From: Streptomyces sp. NBC_01431
Lineage (GTDB): Bacteria > Actinomycetota > Actinomycetes > Streptomycetales > Streptomycetaceae
Length of the DNA: 64,000 bases
Assembly (NCBI RefSeq): GCF_036231355.1
Contig: NZ_CP109496.1
Location: forward strand, 4,464,001-4,528,000
Direction: 5' to 3'
The notes beneath the pieces were generated by a model that saw nothing but the letters and a program-made list of their open reading frames with translations, had not been told where the DNA came from and searched no databases. The position numbers and the translations under genes were made by a program. Positions 57,847 to 64,000 of the stretch are shown piece after piece (position 1 is the stretch's first letter; every line of letters begins with the position of its first letter).

Positions 57847-59271
57847 GTGCGAATGACCGACATCCAGCGTTGCGAGGTCCGGCCCGGACGGCTCGTCGAG
57901 TGGGCGCTCAGTCCGGCGACCGTCACCGCGGCGGCGGGCCTACCGGTGGACCCCCGGCCGCCGGCGTATGTCCAGGAGTCGCACATCAGGACCGCCCGAT
58001 CCGTGCGAGAGGACGGCCTGACCGTGCCGACCTGGCTCGGCACGGCATTCGACATCCCGGGCACGGTCGATCTCGACGCGCTGCAGGACGCGTTGCGCAG
58101 CTGGACGCTTCGGCACGAGACGCTGCGCAGCGGCTTCCGTTGGGACGGCGACGAGATGCGCCGGTTCACGCTTGATGCCGAGGCCGTTTCACTCCACCGT
58201 GAGGAGGCCGGCGACTTTCCCGACGCGGCGCGACTCGTCCAGCACCTCCAGGACCGCTTCGACGCCGCCGCGAACGCGCTGAGCTGGCCCAACTTCCTTT
58301 ACGCGGCGGTCATCAGGGCCGACTGCACCAGCGTGTACATGGCTTTCGACCACAGCAACGTGGACGCGTATTCCATCCAGCGCCTGCCCGCCGAGATCAA
58401 CGAGCTCTACGCGGCAGCCGCCGAGGGCCGCCCCGCTGAGGAGTCGCCGGTCGGCAGTTATGTCGACTTCTGTGAGATCGAGCGGGCGGACGCGGACCGG
58501 ATCGACGGCACCCACGCGATCGTCGGCCGCTGGCGCGAGTTCATCCGGCGGTGCAACGGGAAGCTGCCCAACTTCCCCGTAGAACTCGGCCTGGAGCCCG
58601 GCGGCCCGCTGCCCACGCAGAAGCTCATGCGCGAGATGCTCGTCGACGCTGACGCCGCCGCGGCGTTCGAGTCGTACTGCCGACCCTTCGGTGGCAGCCT
58701 CGTCGGCATCCTGGCCGCCACCAGCCTCATCGTCCACGAGATCAGCGGACAGCCCGTCTACCGCGCCGTCCTGCCGTTCCACACCCGGGTGAAGTCCAAG
58801 TGGTCCGATTCCGTGGGCTGGTACGTCGGCGGCGCGCCCATCGAGGTCGCCATGGACAACGCACCCGATTTCCGCGGCGCCCTGGCAGCCGTGCGCGCCG
58901 AGCTCCAGGCCAACAGGTCGCTGGCCCGCATGCCCCTTGCCCGGGTGCTGCGCCTGCTCGGCTCGGACTTCCGCCCGACCTCGCCCGACCTGTACTCGAT
59001 CGTCTCGTACGTCGACGCGCGAGGCATCCCCGGTTCGGAGCGCTGGGACGAACTGGCCGCGTACGGACTCGTCCGGGTGTCCTACGGCGACCAGGTGTGC
59101 GTCTGGCTCAACCGGCTCCACGAGGGCCTGTGGTTCACCTGCCGATACCCCGACACCGATGTCGCCTTCAAGAACATGCGGCTGTACGTCGAGCGGTTGG
59201 GAGACATCATCCTCTCGGTGGCCCGCGAACAACGTGCCCTCGAACTCGCCCCACACGACCTGGTCGGCTGA
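57847..59271 (+). CDS. Stand-alone condensation-domain acyltransferase-like protein
   Basis: 474 residues, GTG 57847 or ATG 57853, GGAG upstream. The chloramphenicol-acetyltransferase/condensation fold: LDALQDALRSWTLRHETLRS (the RHE-T-R signature), catalytic AFDHSNVDAYSIQRLPAEI with the second His of HHxxxDG kept and Asp in place of the first, and late VGWYVGGAPIEVAM (DFGWG-equivalent). No adenylation or carrier domain follows. Such free-standing enzymes acylate small molecules or peptides (PapA-like), but no substrate is indicated by neighbours. Confidence 0.82.
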   Translation: MRMTDIQRCEVRPGRLVEWALSPATVTAAAGLPVDPRPPAYVQESHIRTARSVREDGLTVPTWLGTAFDIPGTVDLDALQDALRSWTLRHETLRSGFRWDGDEMRRFTLDAEAVSLHREEAGDFPDAARLVQHLQDRFDAAANALSWPNFLYAAVIRADCTSVYMAFDHSNVDAYSIQRLPAEINELYAAAAEGRPAEESPVGSYVDFCEIERADADRIDGTHAIVGRWREFIRRCNGKLPNFPVELGLEPGGPLPTQKLMREMLVDADAAAAFESYCRPFGGSLVGILAATSLIVHEISGQPVYRAVLPFHTRVKSKWSDSVGWYVGGAPIEVAMDNAPDFRGALAAVRAELQANRSLARMPLARVLRLLGSDFRPTSPDLYSIVSYVDARGIPGSERWDELAAYGLVRVSYGDQVCVWLNRLHEGLWFTCRYPDTDVAFKNMRLYVERLGDIILSVAREQRALELAPHDLVG

Positions 59272-59643
59272 ACGACCCACGGCACCCCGCTTGTCGGCCA
59301 CCGCCGACACGAGCAGCAGGACCCGTTCCGAGGCGCCCCCGACCACACCCACCGTCGGGGGCACCATGACGACCGCGCTCGCCGCGTCGCCCATCGAGAC
59401 GCCAAGGCTGACGGCGCCCGGCCCGACGCACCGCATCGCGCCGCAGCTGTCGAGCCGTCCACCGCCAGGATTTAGCGCCAGCGGACGACGCACCCCGCGC
59501 CGCTCGCGCGGGTCGGGCGGCGCCGCGATCGGGCGGCGAGCGCAGACAACTCCGGTGGCACCAGGGCGACTTGCGCAGGCCCCGATCGGACCGACGCCTT
59601 TTCAGCCCAGAGACTTCCCGGAGTAGATCCGCACCCAACGACG
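59272..59643. other. Gene-free spacer after the condensation-domain gene
   Basis: No supported gene. Overlapping frames are open by GC bias only and carry no ribosome site. Confidence 0.45.
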
Positions 59644-59677
59644 AATGCCGGATCGGAATCACTCCCGATCCGGCATT
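59644..59677. terminator. Hairpin between condensation-domain and family B genes
   Basis: Perfect 13-bp arms AATGCCGGATCGG and complement around an 8-nt loop, followed by TACGTCTTTG. Confidence 0.7.
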
Positions 59678-59763
59678 TACGTCTTTGTGCCGCCGGCGGC
59701 CCGTTGACCTGACGGAAATGCCCGTACCTCGAAGATGCGGGTGGGCTTTGCGCGACATAGAAG

Positions 59764-59798
59764 CCTCGGTGCCCCGACCGCAGGCCGGGGCACCGAGG
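59764..59798 (-). terminator. Terminator of the 59811-60110 gene
   Basis: Perfect 13-bp arms CCTCGGTGCCCCG and complement around a 9-nt loop, 12 bp after the stop. Confidence 0.8.
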
Positions 59799-59810
59799 GA
59801 GGTGTGACTG

Positions 59811-60110
59811 CTACTTGCCGAAGGCGGTGTTGCTGCAGCCCATGCTGGAGCCCATGGAGGTCTGCTGCGAGCCCGCGTTGCCCTCGCCGTTCAGCAGGTT
59901 GCCGCCCAGGCCGTTGAGGATGCCGACCTGACCGAGGATGTCGACGTTGCTGTCATGCGACGTGCAGGTGGTGCTCTGCGTGATGTTGAAGAAATTGCTG
60001 TCTTCGCCCCCGCCCTTGCCCCCGCCGTGGGCCTGGGCTGTGCCCGCGGCCAGCATTCCGAGGCTGCCGAGGGCGGCGACCAGGACGGCGGCCTTGCGAA
60101 GCTTCTGCAT
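59811..60110 (-). CDS. Small secreted protein, family B
   Basis: 99 residues. Signal peptide MQKLRKAAVLVAALGSLGML to AQA at about residue 27. Gly/Lys-rich HGGGKGGGEDSNFFNITQST, then CTSHDSNVDILGQVGILNGL, GGNLLNGEGNAGSQQTSMGS and SMGCSNTAF, with two cysteines. Paralogue of 61609-61899 (about two thirds identical by eye). Asn/Gly/Leu-rich repeats NVDILGQVG-ILNGLGGN-LLNGEGN hint at a solenoid or amyloid-like assembly. Not a chaplin by sequence. GGAGA ribosome site. Confidence 0.82.
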   Translation of the reverse strand: MQKLRKAAVLVAALGSLGMLAAGTAQAHGGGKGGGEDSNFFNITQSTTCTSHDSNVDILGQVGILNGLGGNLLNGEGNAGSQQTSMGSSMGCSNTAFGK

Positions 60111-60137
60111 GTCATCTCCGTTGGAGTGAAGTGGTCA

Positions 60138-60154
60138 CGATCTGCGACAGATCG
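60138..60154. promoter_or_regulatory. Palindrome upstream of family B gene
   Basis: CGATCTG-CGA-CAGATCG, perfect 7-bp arms, 28 bp before the start of the family B gene at 60110. The paralogue has the same element at 61926-61942, so this is probably an operator or a structured leader. Confidence 0.55.
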
Positions 60155-61488
60155 ACTTCGTGTAGTTACAGAGGTAATACGAAGTATCCGCAAACCACCC
60201 GGCGGCGCGCCGAATTCGGGGAATCCCTCACCGCCTTGGTCGATTGTGGGAGCTAACCCGCCCCGTGAATCCTGGGGTTGAACTCGCGGCGGCGGGTGGG
60301 TCGATCGGTTCGCGTCGCGGGCCAGGCCGGACTTGGCGAGGCGCTAGTCGAGGCGGGCGGGCCCCTGCGGGACCTGCTTTCGGCCGCGTCGGACCACCCG
60401 GATCAGGTGGTCAAGTCCCGCGGCGGCCGGACTGGCTGACATGCGGCGACGGGGGCCGTGGCGTGGCGCAACTGGGCTATGGATAGGGCAGGTTGATTAT
60501 AATTCTGGCGCCGTTCGATAAACTCCGGAATTTCGCGGCCCAGACGCGCACTCAAGCTGTTCGGACGAGAAGTGGACGAGTGCTGAGCTGGGTGTGGCCG
60601 CCACGTTGGGTCCCGGTAGTTCCGCCGTGTGAGGCTCCTCGTCCCGACTTTGCGGTCCTAGGAGAGGTGCGTGCGGGCCACGGAGGAAATGGGAGCGATG
60701 GCTTTGGGCTGATATCGGCAGACGCCGGTCAGGGAGCCTTGATCTCGGCCTTGATCTTGGGCTTGGGCTTTGGACCTTGGCCTTGATTTGATCTTGCCGC
60801 GCCTGCGGGGCACCCGCATCACCGGCCGTCGCCTGCCACAGTCCCTGGCTGGCCTTCGGTGGCCGTATCAACTGCCCGTCCCCGGCCTCGATGACGGTTA
60901 CCGCGCCGAGGGTCGCCGCAGGCGCTTCCGCCCGCTGCCGTAGCCATATCCCGCCCAGGCCCCCGCCATGGCGTCGGGACGCTCAAGGGCCCGCCGTGCC
61001 GGCCCCTGACGCCGCTGGCCGCCTTGTACCAGCAGCCTGGGCACGCCCTGGGTCGTGCAGGCGCCGTGGGAATCCGGCCGGCCGGAGCCGTGATCCCTGC
61101 CGATGTCTACCGCTGATCAGCGAAGTCGTATACCGGCGGACGAAGGCCGTCAATGTCTGTGCCAGCACCGCGATCTGACCTGTCTTTAGGTAGGTCAGCG
61201 ATATGCGGTCGCCGCTTCTTGATCGTCCGCACACGGATCCACGGATCCACGGATTAGCGACGGGCGATCTCCGGGGATTTCGCAGCCCGCGCGAACCGTT
61301 CAGCCGCCTGTCGTCGCCCCGGCCCCCATCGCCCCCTTGCCCGGGTGCGTAGCCCGCGCAGGCCGCCGCTCGTGTACCTCATGCCCACGGCGTACCGCAG
61401 CGATCAAGCGCATCCCCCAGCCGCTGTCACGACTTCGACCTCTGCGCCCTGCTCCGTCGGCTCGGCTGTAGTCGACGTGCCCCTCGGC
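60155..61488. other. 1.3-kb gene-poor, decayed region
   Basis: No gene can be supported over its whole length. One small frame, 60296-60439 (plus, GTG start, 47 codons, LVEAGGPLRDLLSAASDHPD), has good codon bias and may be a gene remnant. Near 61,254-61,310 a minus frame ends AAERFARAAKSPEIARR at a stop, also remnant-like. Low-complexity CTTGGC/CCTTGA hexamers fill 60,735-60,800; GGATCCACGGATCCACGGA is at about 61,236. It looks like old insertion debris. Confidence 0.45.
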
Positions 61489-61529
61489 TAGCTGCTCCGA
61501 CATAAATCGGATAGCTGCTCCCACATAAA
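61489..61529. repeat. 23-bp tandem duplication
   Basis: TAGCTGCTCCGACATAAA (61489-61506) and TAGCTGCTCCCACATAAA (61512-61529) repeat with one mismatch at a 23-bp period, just before the terminator of the 61609 gene. Confidence 0.75.
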
Positions 61530-61532
61530 AGA

Positions 61533-61567
61533 GTCCCGGCACCGGGCCTTGGGCTCGGTGCCGGGAC
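61533..61567 (-). terminator. Terminator of the 61609-61899 gene
   Basis: Perfect 12-bp arms GTCCCGGCACCG and complement around an 11-nt loop; on the minus strand TCTTTTATG follows. Confidence 0.82.
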
Positions 61568-61608
61568 CTGCTTCCCGCTCTCGGTCGCCTATGCGACCGG
61601 ACACACGC

Positions 61609-61899
61609 TTAGAAGGCGCTGTTGTTGCAGCCCATGCTCGAACCGATGTGGGTGTTCTGCGCACCCGGGTTGCCCTCGCCGTTGAGCGCGTTGCCCAGCA
61701 GACCGTTGAGCAGGCCGACCTGGCCAAGGACGTCAAGGTTCAGGTCGTGCGACTTGCAGTTGCTGCTCTGCCCGATGTTGAAGCGGTCGCCGCCCTTGCC
61801 GCCTTGGCCCCCGTCGTGCGCCTGGGCGGTGCCGGTGGCCAGCATTCCGAGGCTGCCCAGGGCAGCGACCAGGACGGCGGCCTTGCGAAGCTTGTTCAT
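61609..61899 (-). CDS. Small secreted protein, family B
   Basis: 96 residues. Signal peptide MNKLRKAAVLVAALGSLGML to about residue 27. Mature HDGGQGGKGGDRFNIGQSSN, CKSHDLNLDVLGQVGLLNGL, LGNALNGEGNPGAQNTHIGS and SMGCNNSAF. Two conserved cysteines bracket the Asn/Leu/Gly-rich segment. Upstream DNA is also conserved with the 59811 gene for about 100 bp, so the duplicated unit included its control region. GGAGAG ribosome site. Confidence 0.82.
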   Translation of the reverse strand: MNKLRKAAVLVAALGSLGMLATGTAQAHDGGQGGKGGDRFNIGQSSNCKSHDLNLDVLGQVGLLNGLLGNALNGEGNPGAQNTHIGSSMGCNNSAF

Positions 61900-61925
61900 T
61901 TGCTCTCCGTTGGAGTGAGTGGATG

Positions 61926-61942
61926 CGATCTACGGCAGATCG
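61926..61942. promoter_or_regulatory. Palindrome upstream of second family B gene
   Basis: CGATCTA-CGG-CAGATCG, one mismatch from the perfect palindrome at 60138-60154, 27 bp before the start codon. Conservation in both copies supports function. Confidence 0.55.
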
Positions 61943-62907
61943 ATTCCTTACGGTCACGGAAATTAATACGAAATCCCATCAAACCGCCCGATGACGCGCC
62001 GGATGCCGAGATCTTGTTGTGGAAGCACTCTGAAGCCGTATTGCCCGAGAAAGGGCCCGTTCGTGTCATCCGCCAGCCATACCTGCGGAAACGCGTCGAC
62101 CGCGCGTCGAGCCAACCGCTGACCGTCCGGCCTCTTCCGCGAGCGTTCAGCCGTACTTCCGTGGAGTTGTCGGCGTACGCATGAGCGTTGCTCCGGCCAG
62201 ATCATTCGCCAGCAGGTGGAGACCATTTCGCTGCGGCTGCCGACCGTTCGCATGGCGAACAGTCATCGGCTGTGACATGGCGAATTCCCCGGATTCTTAA
62301 GGGACTTTGCCGATATCGGCATCATCTCGGGGGGCGCATGGAATCCCGTGGCGGTGGTTCAGGGCGCGTACGAGATCTGGTGCTTCCGCAGCGCGTATGG
62401 GTCGTGGCGCACCGAGCGGGCGATGTCGCAGGCGCCATGTCGCACGGGGTGCCGACGGCATAATGGAGTTGGCGGTACGTCAGGTGCAGCGGGTCGACGC
62501 GATGGCGTATTGCCGACGGGCTGGGGTGGAGCCGACGGGTCGGGGTGGTGCCTGGATGCTTCGGACCCTGGGCATCACGTTTGCGCGGTGCGGACCTGTC
62601 GCAATTGATGCGGGTGGCGCCAACGCCCCTCAGACACCAAAGGTGCTGGGTGCGGACGGCCTTTCAACGAGGTGCCCACCCGGTCGACCACGACGCCGAC
62701 TGCCAGCCAGGTCGAACACCGTTGCAGTGCTGGCCGGCCGGGGTGCTTCTGATGGCCCTCGGTCAGACGTCATCCGGCCAAGAGCCATCACGCGAAACGG
62801 TTCGGGAGGCTTCCGCGCCTCATCGGGTCCATCGCCTCATCGGGTCCGTCCAAGACCGCCGCAAGGCAGCTTCAGGAACCGTCAGGAACGGTCTGGTGGG
62901 CACAGGC
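61943..62907. other. Gene-poor region
   Basis: About 1 kb with no supported gene. The right-most part (62,815-62,845) has the direct repeat CCTCATCGGGTCC in two copies. Frames across 62,300-62,960 are open but lack family signatures and have mixed third-base composition. Possibly decayed insertion material. Confidence 0.45.
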
Positions 62908-63387
62908 CTAGTGGTGGGCGCTGGCGGCGGCGTTCGCCTGGTTGTTGGCCTGGGTGCAGTTGACGCCGTGCGTCTCGGCGCCGGCGAGTACGGCGACGGG
63001 GAGATTCGCGTTCAGCAGGTTCTGCGGGCTGCACTCCTGGGACGGGCGGAAGAGGTTGTTCTGGGTCGCCGAGGAGGAGTCCGACGGGGCCGGGGCGGCC
63101 GTCTGGGGGGAGATCTGGGGGGAGATCTGCGGGTTCAGCTGAGGGTTGACCTGCGGGCTGACCTCGGAAGGCTGGGGCAGGGACATCCGTTGCGGGGCGG
63201 GCGAGCCGTAGGACTGCGCAGTGGCGTGGGCGGTGCTCGACGAGGCGGCCTGCGCGTCCGGCTGCGGAACGGCGGTCGGAGCGGCGCCGTACCCAACGGG
63301 CCCGGCGGCGAGGCTGGGGCCGACGCCGATGGCGGACAGGCCGCCGGCTGCTGCGAAGACAAGCGCGGCTTTATGAAGCTTTCGCAT
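62908..63387 (-). CDS. Secreted protein, family C, with NPQ repeats
   Basis: 159 residues from ATG 63387, GAGGGG upstream. Signal peptide MRKLHKAALVFAAAGGLSAI to about residue 27 (LAA). Mature part: Ala/Ser/Gln/Pro-rich linker with tandem SPQVNPQLNPQISPQISPQ (about residues 85-103), then the family C end FRPSQECSPQNLLNANLPVA, VLAGAETHGVNCTQANNQAN. An Asn/Gln/Pro repeat linker with a two-cysteine head is typical of wall-exposed proteins. Its first 100 bp and leader are duplicated in inverted orientation at 63894-63996. Confidence 0.8.
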   Translation of the reverse strand: MRKLHKAALVFAAAGGLSAIGVGPSLAAGPVGYGAAPTAVPQPDAQAASSSTAHATAQSYGSPAPQRMSLPQPSEVSPQVNPQLNPQISPQISPQTAAPAPSDSSSATQNNLFRPSQECSPQNLLNANLPVAVLAGAETHGVNCTQANNQANAAASAHH

Positions 63388-63415
63388 GGAACCCCTCGGC
63401 CCTTCATTGACCTGT
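63313..63415. repeat. Inverted duplicate arm, left (gene 5' end plus leader)
   Basis: On the minus strand this segment reads ACAGGTCAATGAAGGGCCGA and continues into ATGCGAAAGCTTCATAA and the signal-peptide codons; the right arm 63894-63996 repeats it with about 90 percent identity by eye. Confidence 0.75.
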
Positions 63416-63893
63416 GCGTGGAACGTATCGGAAATACATATGAGCCAGTGCAGTCGTTGCTGTTTCGCTGCCGTGTGCGGCTGCGAGGACCAGCGTCCTG
63501 GCCCAGTGCGGAACGAGATGAGTGCGGGTCCCGTTACGGGAGCTGGGACGTGGTCACCCGTTTGCCGAGGGGTGTGAATCATCATGTAAATCGTCAACGC
63601 AGGAACGCGGTCGTCCCAGTTGCCGCTTGGTGGGGTGACAAGTCCTCACTCATCCGTGGTGCGCCGGAGACGGCAAATGGGTGACGGAAATTTGGATCCC
63701 GTGACCGGGCCGGAGGAAATGTCGTTGCCAGCTGGGAGAAGGCGGCGGCCATGAACCGGAGAGAGGCAACGGGTCCGCTGTCAGCTCCGGCGTGAAGTCC
63801 ACCTGACAGCCCCCCATTTCCCCTGTTCGGGCGCAGTGTGAATATCAGACTGGGCGCACGCAAGACTGCACTGAATGCAACGGATTTCCCGTG
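63416..63893. other. Divergent region between two family C genes
   Basis: With the arms this is the 533-bp gap 63388-63920. Less GC-rich, no supported gene. It must hold both divergent promoters. Confidence 0.45.
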
Positions 63894-63996
63894 TACAGGT
63901 ATTGAAGGGCCGAGGGTTCCATGCGAAAGCTTCATAAGGCCGCGCTCGTAGTAGCAGCGGCCGGCGGTCTGTCCGCCATCGGCGTCGGCGTCAGCC
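63894..63996. repeat. Inverted duplicate arm, right
   Basis: Counterpart of 63313-63415, oriented to the right; leader TGTACAGGTATTGAAGGGCC precedes ATGCG. Confidence 0.75.
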
Positions 63997-64000
63997 ATGC
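63921..64000 (+). CDS. Secreted protein, family C (partial, cut by window edge)
   Basis: 26 codons visible: MRKLHKAALVVAAAGGLSAI then GVGVSHA, a complete signal peptide nearly identical to that of 62908-63387 (one or two substitutions). The leader GAAGGGCCGAGGGTTCC is that of the family. Downstream sequence is needed to know whether it has NPQ repeats. Confidence 0.75.
   Translation, partial: MRKLHKAALVVAAAGGLSAIGVGVSH

Noticed and set aside
62307..62963. 218-codon plus-strand frame
   Set aside because: Arg/Gly/Pro-rich with no family signature, no ribosome site, and it overlaps the 3' end of a better supported minus-strand gene.
55056..63990. Small secreted proteins as chaplins or rodlins
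   Set aside because: Signal peptides and sizes fit, but the chaplin cysteine/GN pattern and the rodlin sequence are not seen.

Overview
The window is high-GC DNA with the gene content and order of a Streptomyces chromosome. Markers include wblA, crp, acs, a Tad-type secretion cluster next to ssd, bldG with its anti-sigma partner, and a membrane pyrophosphatase. From memory this order follows the S. coelicolor SCO3580-SCO3546 stretch closely; I could not run an alignment. The only structural RNA I am sure of is a tRNA-Pro(CGG). A 6S-type RNA is proposed by position and folding.

Layout. Bases 1 to about 11,180 are the right part of an actinomycete integrative and conjugative element (AICE, pSAM2 type). 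It carries a GntR/KorSA-like repressor (cut by the left edge) with repeated operators, small spread/transfer genes, a TraB-type FtsK DNA translocase followed by a cluster of CAGGGAG repeats (candidate transfer locus), a prim-pol plus ATPase replication pair, a TGCGTCA iteron field, xis and int. It sits in the 3' end of tRNA-Pro(CGG). The other att site lies outside the window.

11.2-30.8 kb is core chromosome: metallophosphoesterase, YqeY-like protein, class A PBP, WblA, two ArsA-like ATPases, RidA, NUDIX and MBL-fold hydrolases, Uma2 nuclease, Crp, endonuclease III, CoA-type NUDIX, MarP-like protease, GH4 glycosidase, alpha/beta hydrolase, holin-like membrane protein and NhaA. 31-40.4 kb holds acs, a SulP transporter fused to a beta-carbonic anhydrase, a deacetylase-like lipoprotein, a MinD/CooC-like ATPase, a degenerate Fic protein and a HAD phosphatase. 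The 6S-type RNA candidate lies between the last two.

40.9-46.2 kb is a tightly overlapping ssd-tadA-tadB-tadC-DUF4244-TadE-TadE-like operon. It converges on a DUF1998-type helicase. BldG, its anti-sigma neighbour, the proton pyrophosphatase, a small lipoprotein and a methyltransferase follow.

From 54.7 kb the conserved core ends. A frameshifted ISKra4-like transposase remnant marks the border. The last 9 kb contain seven small secreted-protein genes, one of them cut by the right edge, plus one pseudogene. Six of the seven fall into three paralogous families with conserved leaders. A stand-alone condensation-domain protein lies among them, and the spacers are gene-poor and decayed. This array is the least explained part of the window and the best candidate for something undescribed. 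Its families resemble chaplins and rodlins only in being small and secreted.
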